Of a stretch of DNA of 64,000 nt, positions 27,482 to 37,564 are shown piece by piece. The stretch is taken from the NCBI RefSeq assembly GCF_014648035.1, contig NZ_BMQI01000012.1:1-64000 (forward strand), read 5' to 3'. This stretch comes from Shewanella algicola. Lineage in GTDB: Bacteria > Pseudomonadota > Gammaproteobacteria > Enterobacterales > Shewanellaceae. The translations under genes and the position numbers were made by a program. Under the pieces are notes generated by a model. It saw nothing but the letters and a program-made list of their open reading frames with translations, made no database searches and was not told the origin of the DNA. Every line of letters begins with the position of its first letter. Within the stretch, counting starts at the first letter, position 1.

Positions 27482-27667
27482 ATGGATTTTGTTTCATTGA
27501 AGTTTGATGAGGTAAGAACTTCGTTTGCAGCGATAAAACGGCAACGATCAAGCTCAGTGGTAGGTTATATACTCAATGGAAAAATACTTAAAATAGAATA
27601 TTTAACCGTTCAAAAAACCGATCGGCTAAATGCATTTGCAACCTCAATCGTTGAAATTAGCATTTAG
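27482..27667 (+). CDS. Possible small protein, unrecognised
   Basis: A frame of 61 residues starting MDFVSLKFDEVRTSF with AGGTGG four bases before the ATG. A longer reading starts at 27389 without a site. No family is recognised and coding status is doubtful. It is the only candidate in the 760-bp gap between the decarboxylase and the next gene. Confidence 0.25.
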   Translation: MDFVSLKFDEVRTSFAAIKRQRSSSVVGYILNGKILKIEYLTVQKTDRLNAFATSIVEISI

Positions 27668-27826
27668 CAGAACCTGAAGCTTAAATGCTTAAATGCTTAA
27701 AATCTCTAAAAATATCATTACTTATGGGATATTAAGCATATTTTTGGCAAAAAGTGCGATTTTTTATGCAAAACAAGCTTAAAGAACTATCATTCTAAAG
27801 TTTTATTGCTATAGTAACCTTTGTGA

Positions 27827-27850
27827 ATTTACAAATTAACGTTTGTAAAT
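27827..27850 (+). promoter_or_regulatory. Operator-like palindrome
   Basis: Perfect 9-bp half-sites, ATTTACAAA and TTTGTAAAT, separated by six bases, 93 bp before the ATG of the small gene at 27943. The size and AT-rich symmetry suit a dimeric repressor. The regulator is unknown. The half-site order is opposite to the TyrR box. Confidence 0.4.
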
Positions 27851-27942
27851 ATTCAACCTTGGGCTCGTTAAGCTAAAACCTAATGAGGTAAATAACTTAG
27901 CTACGTTTTTCTGCAATCCAGATAACTTAGGTGAAAAGGATT

Positions 27943-28200
27943 ATGACTCAGGTCGCATATCAAATTAACGATCGTCGTAACACGGAAGTACTAAAACATG
28001 ATGAACACTGGGATTTAACGACAGCAGATCAAAAACTCGCATTGTATGATTTGCATCGATTTGGATATCGCCTACTGTTTGTTCGCAACATGCTCACCGG
28101 GCCTGTGGCCGTGATTAGTCAACAAGACGATATCGCTGCGATTTATGCCGATGGTGAAGTAGACCTTCGCCCAAAAATTACCCTGCGCGAATACCACTAA
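27943..28200 (+). CDS. Small conserved-looking protein of unknown function
   Basis: Protein of 85 residues without signal peptide or membrane segment. It begins MTQVAYQINDRRNTEVL and contains LYDLHRFGYRLLFVRNMLTGPVAVIS. The composition is that of a soluble cytosolic protein. The ATG at 27943 is preferred; a GTG at 27931 overlaps the purine-rich site. It has a palindromic operator candidate upstream and a strong terminator behind it, so it is probably a single-gene unit. No function is assigned. Confidence 0.7.
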   Translation: MTQVAYQINDRRNTEVLKHDEHWDLTTADQKLALYDLHRFGYRLLFVRNMLTGPVAVISQQDDIAAIYADGEVDLRPKITLREYH

Positions 28201-28213
28201 GCAGTTGCAACAA

Positions 28214-28252
28214 ATAAAAAAACCTACGATTACTTTATCGTAGGTTTTTTTG
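28214..28252. terminator. Bidirectional terminator
   Basis: Strong hairpin AAAAAACCTACGAT / ATCGTAGGTTTTTT with a 6-nt loop, between the small gene and convergent tpm. Confidence 0.85.
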
Positions 28253-28272
28253 TGTCTTGCTGTTTGTCATCG

Positions 28273-28932
28273 TTACGCTTTACGCGTCAGCTTATATACC
28301 GCTTCATTTAACCAAGGCACCTGCTTATTAACAAAGCGAGGGTTATCGGCAAGCACATCGGTACACTCGAGTAATTCAACGGTAAAATAGGGGGCTAAAT
28401 GAGTTTCAACCCAATCTGGGCTGACAGCAAACGGTGGGCCCTTTAAGGTATCTTGTGGGTAGTCTAGAGTAATCAGCAAACCGCTCACATTCGCGGGGAT
28501 AAGTCTTGCTAAGGCAACCGCATATTGTTGACGCATCGCTTCTGGCCAGGCAATCAATGCGGCGCGATCATAAAAACCACCAATATCAGCGGTTAACGAT
28601 TCTGGTAATGTAAAAATATCGCCCTGATAAATTCTAACTTCGTCTGCACAAAAAACATTATGCTCTGCGATTTGCTCGACCAGGCAAGGTAAGTCGTTTT
28701 CGTTAAAAAACTGTTCAACCGCTAATGGATTTAATTCACAGCCCAATACGCCATGGCGAAGTTCAGCCAAATAACACATGTCTAGCGATTTACCGCACAA
28801 TGGTACAAACACATTGCTGGTTTCTGTTATTGCCAAACCTGGCCAGTATTTAACAAGAAACGGGTTAACCTGTTGTTGATGAAAACCAATTTGTTGTAAT
28901 TGCCATTTTTGATGCCAAAAGCTCGGTTCCAT
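28273..28932 (-). CDS. tpm: Thiopurine S-methyltransferase
   Basis: SAM-dependent methyltransferase of 219 residues. The N-terminus [19 protein letters not shown] and the motifs [16 protein letters not shown] and [14 protein letters not shown] are characteristic of bacterial Tpm, which methylates thiopurines and, in several bacteria, selenium and tellurium compounds. Length matches the family. It is preceded by AGAGAG. It is a stand-alone gene. Confidence 0.93.
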   Translation of the reverse strand: MEPSFWHQKWQLQQIGFHQQQVNPFLVKYWPGLAITETSNVFVPLCGKSLDMCYLAELRHGVLGCELNPLAVEQFFNENDLPCLVEQIAEHNVFCADEVRIYQGDIFTLPESLTADIGGFYDRAALIAWPEAMRQQYAVALARLIPANVSGLLITLDYPQDTLKGPPFAVSPDWVETHLAPYFTVELLECTDVLADNPRFVNKQVPWLNEAVYKLTRKA

Positions 28933-28999
28933 GATGCTCTCTTTAGTCTATTAACCAATATTGCAGGCTACTTTAAAGACTAAAAAAAACAGATGCAAC

Positions 29000-29347
29000 T
29001 TATGCCTTGCCATCCAAGGTCGATTGCACTTGTCTTAACCAGCGGCAATTTTCACACTGACATTTACGGCGCGACATATGATGAGGGCTCAAATTAGAAT
29101 CAATAAAATCTACGGCTATCAACAATTGCTGTTTAAGCTCTTCAACAGATTTCATTTCTAATGCGACCATTTCATCATTATGATTAATCCATAGGCACTC
29201 TTCACCTTGATGGCAGGTAATGCATTCTTCATCACTGTGGTTAAAAAACACAGCATGAGGGCAATGAGTCACTTCCATCGATTGTAAAATTCGAGAGCGA
29301 GGAAAATGAAATAGCGGAATAAGTTGTGCTTTATCAATATTAGGCAT
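29000..29347 (-). CDS. Cys-rich small protein of unknown function
   Basis: Protein of 115 residues with several Cys/His clusters: VTHCPHAVFF, ECITCHQGEEC and KCQCENCRWL. This suggests one or two metal sites, possibly zinc. No signal peptide is present. CITCH resembles a c-type haem motif only by chance, since the protein is not exported. AGAGG lies five bases before the ATG. It is divergent from the kinase-like gene, with about 170 bp between them. Confidence 0.7.
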   Translation of the reverse strand: MPNIDKAQLIPLFHFPRSRILQSMEVTHCPHAVFFNHSDEECITCHQGEECLWINHNDEMVALEMKSVEELKQQLLIAVDFIDSNLSPHHMSRRKCQCENCRWLRQVQSTLDGKA

Positions 29348-29519
29348 AGCAACCTCTGCTAAAAGCGTTAAGTGATCTTATTGTTAATACTACCGAGTGT
29401 TGATTGATTTTGATTTGACGTAGGTCAAGGTTTACATATCGTATTTTTTTAGATAGGAAGCACTTGCCGCACGAGGGTTAATCAAGGTTTAATGGAGAGA
29501 TAATTAAAAAGGGGTTACC

Positions 29520-31346
29520 TTGCAAACACCAGAGCTACAGCACTTTTACATTAACGAAGAGCAGTCTATTTACTTACTGAGTGCCAATGATGCGCGTAAA
29601 CATAAAGCGTGGGTTCGCTTGTGTAAGCAACAGCTCAGTAAGCTGGGATATCAGCAAATCGAATTTATTGGTAAAGGGGCTTACGGTTTTGTATTTGCCG
29701 GCATTAACGAATACGGTCAGTCTCATGTGTTTAAGTTTTCACGAGTTAACTTACCGCAAAGTGTTCAAGATAGGCTCGAAGAAGAAGCCTATATGCTCAG
29801 CCAGGTTAAACACCCAAATGTACCTAGTGCCATCAAGTTTGAGCGTGTCGGCAAGCAAGGTATTCTCGTTATGGAGCGAGCGCACGGTGAAGATTTAGAT
29901 AAAATCTGCCTGCGTATAGGCGCATTACCGCCGGTGATGGTAGTGAGCATTGCAAGGCAATTAGCCAATATTTTGTATTATTTACGCAAAGGCAAACCGC
30001 TGGTACACGGCGATATTAAGCCATCAAATTTAGTGTATGACATCGAAACAGACAAACTGTCGTTAATCGATTGGGGCTCAGCAGTTTTTGCCCAGCGCGA
30101 TGAACATAACCGTGCGGTAGATGATAATGTCATGTCGTTGTTATCTAGCGACCAACAACACACCAATGCACGCATGGGCGATGTGTATTTTATTGGTGAA
30201 GAACAACTCAGTGGCGCATTATCAACCCCAAGGTTTGACGAACAAGGTGCAGCTGCAACCTTATACGCATTGGCGTCTGGACAAATTAGTCGCTTTGGCA
30301 CAAAGGTTATTCCAGCCACCAGCATTGGTTTACCCATCGAACTAGCCAAAACCTTAGATGCAATGCTGGGCGATGACGAAGCGCGACGCAGACAGGCTGG
30401 TGATTACTTTTTAACAAGCCTGCGCCATAGCCATCACATGCATCTACCCATTTTACCAGAACCACCACTAGTTCCCGACATTCCACTGTGGGCACAGCCT
30501 CGCTCAAAAACAGTTGAAACGGTCAGTTACAGCTCGCGTAAATCATTTTTAAAGGAACACAATAACCAAGACCCCGTAGCAAAAATGGACGACGTACAAT
30601 TAGAAAAATATTATCGCAACTTTATGGTGGGCATGGCAGATACCGAAAAAGGCTTTATTGCCGCACTCAGTCGGCTAGCACAATACCCTATCGTGGGCGG
30701 GCTGGTGATCCACTGGCAAGAAACCGGGGTGTTTATCGACTCAAACTTGGCCTTTTATGACCCTGATTGCAAAGCCCCATTGACCCTAGCGGTGAATAAC
30801 ATGGTGACTATGGCTCGAGGAATTAAACGCATTGGGGTGTTTAAAGCTTGTTTTTTTAACGCCAAAGACACCTTGCATTTAGAGCGAAAAAGTACCGAAC
30901 ATGAATACATCATCACTGGTGAATTACAGTTACCTTTTGAAGTCGGCGATGTGCCAACCTTAGAGGATAAATCTAGGCTTCATTCATACTTTGAAGACGG
31001 CAAAGATCCTGAAGAAAACCTCGAATTACCGCCTGAAATTATGACCGAACTTGGCTGGTTAAACCAAATACATCACACCGGGTGTATCATTTTTGAAGCA
31101 CTGCCTAACCATTTAAAAATCCACAGCTATTTACGCTTACTTAACCCTCGTAAACAAGCAGCATTTAGGGCGTGTCTTGACCGTATTATTTCCCATGCCA
31201 ATAAAATCCAGGGTCATGGTATTTCTGGCTTTATGAAGCTACCATACCGAAACACCCGCCAATTTAGCCATTTAGATCGTAAAGCCGATCGCTTTTATCC
31301 TAAAAACCCCAAAGCCTTTGATCGACACGAGCCATCGCAATCATAA
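29520..31346 (+). CDS. Ser/Thr protein kinase-like protein with unknown C-terminal half
   Basis: Protein of 608 residues. The N-terminal 280 residues form an eukaryotic-like kinase domain: glycine loop GKGAYGFVFAG, Lys72 in VFKFSR, catalytic loop HGDIKPSNLV with Asp165, and the metal-binding motif as DWG (Asp184) in place of DFG. All catalytic residues are present, so it may be active. The C-terminal 330 residues have no recognised domain and no membrane helix, unlike the PASTA kinases. The start is TTG with AAGGGG five bases upstream. It is monocistronic with its own terminator. The substrate is unknown. Confidence 0.85.
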   Translation: MQTPELQHFYINEEQSIYLLSANDARKHKAWVRLCKQQLSKLGYQQIEFIGKGAYGFVFAGINEYGQSHVFKFSRVNLPQSVQDRLEEEAYMLSQVKHPNVPSAIKFERVGKQGILVMERAHGEDLDKICLRIGALPPVMVVSIARQLANILYYLRKGKPLVHGDIKPSNLVYDIETDKLSLIDWGSAVFAQRDEHNRAVDDNVMSLLSSDQQHTNARMGDVYFIGEEQLSGALSTPRFDEQGAAATLYALASGQISRFGTKVIPATSIGLPIELAKTLDAMLGDDEARRRQAGDYFLTSLRHSHHMHLPILPEPPLVPDIPLWAQPRSKTVETVSYSSRKSFLKEHNNQDPVAKMDDVQLEKYYRNFMVGMADTEKGFIAALSRLAQYPIVGGLVIHWQETGVFIDSNLAFYDPDCKAPLTLAVNNMVTMARGIKRIGVFKACFFNAKDTLHLERKSTEHEYIITGELQLPFEVGDVPTLEDKSRLHSYFEDGKDPEENLELPPEIMTELGWLNQIHHTGCIIFEALPNHLKIHSYLRLLNPRKQAAFRACLDRIISHANKIQGHGISGFMKLPYRNTRQFSHLDRKADRFYPKNPKAFDRHEPSQS

Positions 31347-31373
31347 AAAACGCGATCATAACGATCGCGTTTT
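31346..31373. terminator. Bidirectional terminator
   Basis: Inverted repeat AAAAACGCGATC / GATCGCGTTTT between the kinase-like gene and the convergent metalloprotease gene. Confidence 0.7.
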
Positions 31374-31407
31374 ATCTCTATCTTTAAGTTAAGACTATCG
31401 CTACAGA

Positions 31408-33804
31408 CTAAATCGGCGACCCCGGAGGCATGGCCACAGGCTTGCTAATCAAGGTAAACTCTGGCTGCTCTAAACCTTTCATAATGCCTTTATATAACCA
31501 GTCATAATGGGCCGATTGATAATCACTACCACGGTTACTGCGGCGTTTTAACTGTTTAACAATATAGTCAAAGCGTGCGGCTAACTGAGCCTTTACTTCA
31601 GGGGTCGTTTTTACATCACGATAGGCTGCTAACATGGCATCGACCACCACAGTATTGACGCGCATTTGGACGACAAGCTCAGAGCCGTTAGGTAAATCTT
31701 GATATAAACTGGCCGCGGCAAGCTTATCAATCAGTTTAACTACCGACAGTTGAGAACTGTCTTCCATGTAAGCCTGATTAACACGATTTAAACGTTCAGG
31801 CGTTAATATCACCCTGACAATATGGCGGCTTAACATTTCAGCCATGGTGGCCGGATCGCTAATCACACCAAGGTTTGAGCCAAAGCTTTCGCGCGTTTTG
31901 CGGTAGTTACCCGCTTTAGGCACTAGAGCTTGCACCACATTGGTGGGGATAACGAGGCTTCGGCTTTGCAAACTGCTAAGCAGTGTATCTAAAGCGGCAA
32001 GTTGCATTTTGGGAGGAAGATAACTCCAGCGTACACCAGAGCCCACTTGTTGATAGCTATAATCAGCACCGCCAATCCATTTTGCGGCGGCTTCTATCTG
32101 ATAACGGGTCAGTAAATAAATAGGTACAAATACATCTGCCAGTTCGCCTTTAGGATCGGTGGCCAATAACGCATCTGAATTAAACTCAGCAATGGCTTTA
32201 AGACGCACGGTTTCTAGGCGCTGTAACTCAGCAACGGCATCGTTACCTCTATCCCATAAGCTCGCATATGCGTGGCTTGCACTCGCTTGACGAGAGTCCG
32301 CCTCGCCAATATACCGAAAACCACCCTCTAATGTGGACGCTAATAAACTGTCCGTTTGAGTAGGCGAGCCATAACCATAGGCAATGGTGTATTTGTCCCA
32401 TTCGCCAATACCTTCACGGTAAGGCTGGCTAATATCAATCTGGTCACGTTCAATGCTGGCGTATGGATGAGGGTAATCCATTACAGAAGCATCGTTATTA
32501 GTTGATGCGGCAAAGTTATGAGCTAACCCAAGCGTGTGACCAATCTCATGCGCTGCTAGCTGTCTAATGCGTGCCAGCGATAATGCCATTGCGGCCTCAC
32601 TGGCGGCTTGACGGTCGGGCCAACCTGCGGTTAATCCGCGGGCGATGAGATGATCTTGGCGTACTCGTAAACTGCCTAGCGTCACATTGCCTTTAATGAT
32701 TTCTCCGGTGCGCGGATCGGTCACCGCTGCACCATATGACCAACCGCGCGTTGCACGGTGCACCCATTGGATCATGTTATAACGCACATCTTGTGGATCT
32801 GCGCCTTCAGGCAATAGTTCCACTTTAAAACCATCAATAAAACCTGCTGCAGTGAATGCATCTTGCCACCAACGCGCTCCCGCTAATAGAGCACCACGGA
32901 TAGGCTCTGGTGCGCCTGGGTCAACATAGTACACAATCGGTTCAACAACCTGACTTGGAGTATCACCTGGGGTGACTTTTTGTAAACGGTGTTTAAGTAA
33001 GTGGCGTTTTACGTGTGGCTGGTCAACGGCGGCAGAATAATCGATATATTGATCCGACAGATAACCACTCATTGGGTGATAGCTTCGCGGTTCAAAACCT
33101 TCATCAGGAAGTTGCACAAATGAATAACGCAAACGTACAGATAAAAACTTTGCATCGGGAGTCACTTCGGTAACCTGTTTGCCTGCCTTGCTGGTGTTGA
33201 AAGTTAAATTAACGTCAACATCGGCATTGCGCTCAAACGATTTAATCCCTTCAGGCAAAATAACTGAACGCTCTGGGTCTAAGCGATATTGGCCTTGTTT
33301 TCGTGCTTCAAGTACGTCGGCAACACCGTGTAAATCATTAATCACTAGGTCATTAATAGCCACGATGGCTTTTTTGCCTTCAACTAATTTACCTCGCCAC
33401 AAAATGGACTCAGCAAAGGCTTGAGTAACGGCTTGTTGTTCAGCAACATTATCGCTTGAGGCACGATAATCGGTATTAAGCTGCTTGAGGATTAAATAAG
33501 GCCCATGTTGCTCAAACTGCACCATGCGTGTCAGCCCTAATTGGCCTCGGTCTAACCCAATATCATTAGAACCCACACCATGGGGTAAGCTGGTAAGCAT
33601 TAAAAAAGGCTGATTGAGTTTGTTGGCCTCAAGATACAACTGACCCGCTTTGGCATCATAAAACAGGTTAATAAAACCTTCGGAAGTTTGTGCCTGTTTG
33701 ATAATTTTTTGCGCTGGATCGCTAGCGGCAACCGCAGCGTCTGAAAGGAATGTTGCTGGCGCGATGGCCAGCAAAAGTGCCAATGGAATACTGCGGCGGA
33801 TCAT
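31408..33804 (-). CDS. Large exported zinc metalloprotease (DUF5117/DUF4953 type)
   Basis: Exported protein of 798 residues with a signal peptide (SIPLALLLAIAPATFLSDAAVA). A metzincin-type zinc site is present, HEIGHTLGLAH starting at His419, followed by a Met-containing turn (SVMDYPHP). The N-terminal region (YDAKAGQLYLEANKLNQPFL, DLVINDLHG) matches proteins annotated DUF5118/DUF5117 with a DUF4953 protease domain. It probably degrades or processes proteins in the periplasm or outside. It starts 50 bp behind the hybrid kinase gene on the same strand and may share its transcript. Confidence 0.9.
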   Translation of the reverse strand: MIRRSIPLALLLAIAPATFLSDAAVAASDPAQKIIKQAQTSEGFINLFYDAKAGQLYLEANKLNQPFLMLTSLPHGVGSNDIGLDRGQLGLTRMVQFEQHGPYLILKQLNTDYRASSDNVAEQQAVTQAFAESILWRGKLVEGKKAIVAINDLVINDLHGVADVLEARKQGQYRLDPERSVILPEGIKSFERNADVDVNLTFNTSKAGKQVTEVTPDAKFLSVRLRYSFVQLPDEGFEPRSYHPMSGYLSDQYIDYSAAVDQPHVKRHLLKHRLQKVTPGDTPSQVVEPIVYYVDPGAPEPIRGALLAGARWWQDAFTAAGFIDGFKVELLPEGADPQDVRYNMIQWVHRATRGWSYGAAVTDPRTGEIIKGNVTLGSLRVRQDHLIARGLTAGWPDRQAASEAAMALSLARIRQLAAHEIGHTLGLAHNFAASTNNDASVMDYPHPYASIERDQIDISQPYREGIGEWDKYTIAYGYGSPTQTDSLLASTLEGGFRYIGEADSRQASASHAYASLWDRGNDAVAELQRLETVRLKAIAEFNSDALLATDPKGELADVFVPIYLLTRYQIEAAAKWIGGADYSYQQVGSGVRWSYLPPKMQLAALDTLLSSLQSRSLVIPTNVVQALVPKAGNYRKTRESFGSNLGVISDPATMAEMLSRHIVRVILTPERLNRVNQAYMEDSSQLSVVKLIDKLAAASLYQDLPNGSELVVQMRVNTVVVDAMLAAYRDVKTTPEVKAQLAARFDYIVKQLKRRSNRGSDYQSAHYDWLYKGIMKGLEQPEFTLISKPVAMPPGSPI

Positions 33805-33853
33805 AAATTTTCTCCCTGTCGTGTTTATCCTGCTTTTATTAATTGAGTTTCTG

Positions 33854-36800
33854 CTAATCGTTTTTATGATTATTTTTATAGGTTATCCAATGCGATAACG
33901 TTTCAAATAGCTCAGTTAATACTATGGGTTTAGTAATGTGTGCATTCATACCTGCACCAAGGCTTTTTTCGCGGTCACCCGACATGGCATGGGCAGTCAT
34001 CGCGATAATAGGCATTTGCTCTTTGGTATATCGCTTGCGCAGCTCTATTGAGGCGGTTAACCCATCCATCACGGGCATTTGAATATCCATCAATACCGCA
34101 TCAAACGGCTGAGAATCTATCACATCAAGCGCAACCTGGCCGTTATCGGCAATGACCACTTCATAACCTGCGCTTTTAAGCAGTTCAGAGGCCACTTGCT
34201 GGTTAATAAAGTTATCTTCGACTAATAAAATTAATCCAGAGTCTTTACTAGGCTCGTCTGCTTTAGCCACTGGCATAGCATTGAGCTTCGGCTCTTTAGC
34301 AAAAGCACTGATAATTTCGTCAAATAAATCAGAGGCTTTAAATGGCTTTTGTAACACAGCATACACAGTATCTTTAGCCAGTTCAGCATCCAAAGGCTCA
34401 GCAGCATACGCCGTCATCAAAATAATAACCGGGCGCTTGGCTATCTCGCCTTTACTCACCATATCATCTAATGCGCTAATCACATCGCTGCCATTCATTT
34501 CTGGCATTATCCAGTCAAGCAGTAGCAAATCAATAGGCTTTTTACGCAAAATATCTAAGGCTTTTTGGCCGTTATCTGCAGTATCAACGCCAAAGCTGAA
34601 GTCTTTCATTAAGGTAGAATACATTTGCAATGCACTTGGATTGTCATCCACCACCAAGGTCATGAGATTATTTAACTGCTCTGGCACCACTAACGGCTCA
34701 ATAACCTGCTCTTCTGCGATTTCAAAACTGATGGTAAAACTAAACGTACTGCCGACATTATTTTCAGACTCAACTTGCATGGTGCCGCCCATTATTGACA
34801 CCAAATGCTTACTGATTGATAACCCTAATCCTGTGCCGCCATATTTGCGAGTGGTGGAACCGTCGGCTTGTGAGAATGCATCAAATAACACGGCTTGCTG
34901 ATCTTTATTGATCCCAATACCAGTATCACGCACCCAAAACTTCATGGTGATCCGATCATCACGCTCACCCACATCTTCACAACCGAGTTCAACCTCACCG
35001 GCTTGGGTAAACTTAACAGCATTGGACAATAAGTTAACTAATACCTGACCTAAACGCAGTGGGTCGCCATTTAAAATAAGCCCTGCGGTAACAGGGGCAT
35101 AAAGTAATAATTCGACCCCCTTCTCTTGAGCTTTTATCGCATTGATATCAATAACATGGTCTAGTACTTCATCTAATGGGAACGCGACACGTTCTAATTC
35201 TAATTTACCGGCTTCAATCTTAGAGAAGTCTAAAATGTCGTTAATAATCCGCAGTAATGATTGCGCCGAGAATCCGGCTTTATTGAGATAATCTTGTTGT
35301 TGGGGGGTCAAATTTGTACGCTGCGCTAATTGCACCATACCAATAATGGCATTCATTGGCGTGCGAATTTCATGACTCATATTTGCCAAGAACTCACTCT
35401 TATACATATTGGCTAATTCAGCATCTTGCTTGGCTTCTAACAGGGCAACTTCATTACTCTTTTGTTTGGTAATATCTTTGTGAGTACCCAACATACGCTT
35501 ACTGCGGCCACTATCGGTAAACTCAACCGCGCGTCCACGTGACAACACCCAATAATATTGCTTATTTTTACCCAGCATTCTGAATTCAATTTCATATGTG
35601 CCTTTTGGGTTTTCCACATAGTTATTACGGTATTGTTGTACTCGCTCACGATCGTCGGGATGACAAAGCTGATCAATCGAAGCTAATAATGGCGGAAACT
35701 CATGTGCTTGGTAGCCAAGCATCGAGTAAAACGCTGGGTTACAAATAATTTGTTCTGAATCGATATACCAATCCCACAATCCATCTTCTACCGCGTCCAT
35801 CGCCAAATGATAGCGTTGCTCTGACATACGCAGTTGCTCTGCGGCATCATATTCTTTGGTAATGTCACGCCATACCGAAATTAACCCGAGCAAATCGCCG
35901 CGGCGGTTGTAAAACGGTAATTTAAAGGTGTCAAGTAATACTGGTTTTCCTTCAATATTAACTCGCTCTTGATAGCGCAATGAGTGTTGCTGCGCGAGCA
36001 CTTTTTTGTCTTCTTCACGAATACGCTCACCCTGTTCTGGGCTCACGACTTCAGATGAGGTTAAGCCAATAATTTCGTTTTCGCTGTAACCTAGCATACG
36101 CTCTGCTGATTTATTACAGCCTAAGTATTTGCCTTCTTTGTCTTTAAACACAATGGCTTCTGGGATCGAGTCAATGAGCGATCGCAGTAAAGCATATTCA
36201 CGTTCACGCCGCTCGGTGGTTTCGCGTAAACGTTGAGTACGCCTGGCTACTAAGTTATCTAAGCGTTTATTCTGCTCAGCTAAGTGATGCGTATATTGAC
36301 GGTTTTCTTCAAAAATACGACTTACCAGTGCAAACCAAGGCTCCCAACCTTGAGTGATTTTTTCTGGCGGGCGAATGGGCTCTTGCGAACAGGCTTCAAG
36401 GTGAGTTAATAAGCGCGATGCTGGGCTCACAAACGCACGGCGAGTTTGCCAATGCACAATGGTTACTAGCAACGACAATGCTAATACCACCAGTAAAAAG
36501 CTCAGTTGTAACTTGTCCCATGAGTCTTTAAACAAGTCGTCTTCATCTTGTAAATACAGCAAGCGCCATGGCGCATTATGTAAGGCGACAGAGTGAATGT
36601 AGTAACCATTACGAATGATCCCTTCATGGGCATCAAACAGTTCAGATTCTGATAAGGAGTGCAGCGCCGCCGGAATACGTTGGCTGATGTGGAACACCTT
36701 GTTCATTTCATTAGAATCAAAATCACTGTGCGACAAAATATTGTTCTGTTGATCAAGCAAAATAACCGTACCAGGCATTTTAAAATAGGTGCGAATTTGC

Positions 36801-37564
36801 TTGTCTAATGACGACAAGGTCATGTCGAGGTTAATTGAACCTAAAAAATCATCCTGTAAATATACCGGTAAGCCTAAGGTGGTAATTAACCCTTGATGGG
36901 CCGAGTCGATATAGGCTTCGCTCCAAAACACGCTGCGTTGTGGGTTCATCGAAGGTGTAGAAAGCTGGAATTGTTTTTTGTTAAGAAGTTCCTCCCTAAA
37001 GCGCAGATCGTTATTTTCCCAAGGGTAAAATGACATCATTCGCCGTTTTGAAATATAGTAAATTGACGAGGCTTTTGGGGCGGCTTCTTTCGCTACAGGG
37101 AACGATAAAGACAATTCAAACAACATTTCAAGTTCTTGATAAAAGCTTTCAGAGCGCTCATTAAGCGACCCTGCACCGGTAATTCGGCCCATATTGGTAA
37201 AAGGCACATCACTTTTGCCGTAATTGGGCTCTAGGGTAAAATATTGACCATCCTCGTTAAATTTCTCATATTCTGGCAGCCTGTCTTTTCGTACAAACTC
37301 ACCTAGGCGAAGGTGGTCAACCGCGACATCTCGCAAACTCTTAACCGCCCGAATACTCGACTCAAGTAATAAATCAATTTGCAACACATGCCGAGCAACT
37401 TGTTCTTCTCGTTGATAAATTTGTTGTTCTTTTTGGCGTTCAAACATCATGCCGGCCGACAACAAGGCCATAACAATCACCCCAATATAAGTGTAAAACA
37501 CCGCTTGGTTATAATTGCGTTGAATAGGGGATTTTAGCTGTAAATCTGGCTCAGTCGGTTTCAT
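33854..37564 (-). CDS. Hybrid sensor histidine kinase with two receivers
   Basis: Inner-membrane hybrid kinase of 1236 residues. It has a helix at about 21-43, a double-Cache-like periplasmic domain, a second helix near 350-370, two PAS domains (DSIPEAIVFKDKEGKYLG; AMDAVEDGLWDWYI), HisKA with His731 in SHEIRTPMNAI, a complete ATPase (NLLSNAVKFT, DTGIGI, GGTGLGLSISKHLV), receiver 1 (VVDDNPSALQ, LLLDWIMPEMNG) and receiver 2 (LVEDNFINQQ, VLMDIQMPVMDG). No HPt is fused, so a separate one is needed. The ATG at 37564 has AGGG six bases upstream; a TTG lies two codons earlier. The ligand is unknown. It resembles BarA/Evg-type proteins only in architecture. Confidence 0.93.
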   Translation of the reverse strand: MKPTEPDLQLKSPIQRNYNQAVFYTYIGVIVMALLSAGMMFERQKEQQIYQREEQVARHVLQIDLLLESSIRAVKSLRDVAVDHLRLGEFVRKDRLPEYEKFNEDGQYFTLEPNYGKSDVPFTNMGRITGAGSLNERSESFYQELEMLFELSLSFPVAKEAAPKASSIYYISKRRMMSFYPWENNDLRFREELLNKKQFQLSTPSMNPQRSVFWSEAYIDSAHQGLITTLGLPVYLQDDFLGSINLDMTLSSLDKQIRTYFKMPGTVILLDQQNNILSHSDFDSNEMNKVFHISQRIPAALHSLSESELFDAHEGIIRNGYYIHSVALHNAPWRLLYLQDEDDLFKDSWDKLQLSFLLVVLALSLLVTIVHWQTRRAFVSPASRLLTHLEACSQEPIRPPEKITQGWEPWFALVSRIFEENRQYTHHLAEQNKRLDNLVARRTQRLRETTERREREYALLRSLIDSIPEAIVFKDKEGKYLGCNKSAERMLGYSENEIIGLTSSEVVSPEQGERIREEDKKVLAQQHSLRYQERVNIEGKPVLLDTFKLPFYNRRGDLLGLISVWRDITKEYDAAEQLRMSEQRYHLAMDAVEDGLWDWYIDSEQIICNPAFYSMLGYQAHEFPPLLASIDQLCHPDDRERVQQYRNNYVENPKGTYEIEFRMLGKNKQYYWVLSRGRAVEFTDSGRSKRMLGTHKDITKQKSNEVALLEAKQDAELANMYKSEFLANMSHEIRTPMNAIIGMVQLAQRTNLTPQQQDYLNKAGFSAQSLLRIINDILDFSKIEAGKLELERVAFPLDEVLDHVIDINAIKAQEKGVELLLYAPVTAGLILNGDPLRLGQVLVNLLSNAVKFTQAGEVELGCEDVGERDDRITMKFWVRDTGIGINKDQQAVLFDAFSQADGSTTRKYGGTGLGLSISKHLVSIMGGTMQVESENNVGSTFSFTISFEIAEEQVIEPLVVPEQLNNLMTLVVDDNPSALQMYSTLMKDFSFGVDTADNGQKALDILRKKPIDLLLLDWIMPEMNGSDVISALDDMVSKGEIAKRPVIILMTAYAAEPLDAELAKDTVYAVLQKPFKASDLFDEIISAFAKEPKLNAMPVAKADEPSKDSGLILLVEDNFINQQVASELLKSAGYEVVIADNGQVALDVIDSQPFDAVLMDIQMPVMDGLTASIELRKRYTKEQMPIIAMTAHAMSGDREKSLGAGMNAHITKPIVLTELFETLSHWITYKNNHKND

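Noticed and set aside
29200..29230. CITCH motif considered as a haem c site
   Set aside because: The protein has no signal peptide, so covalent haem attachment in the periplasm is not expected.
34281..34901. Plus-strand frame of 206 residues
   Set aside because: It is antisense to the receiver and ATPase domains of the hybrid kinase, and its composition fits a shadow frame.
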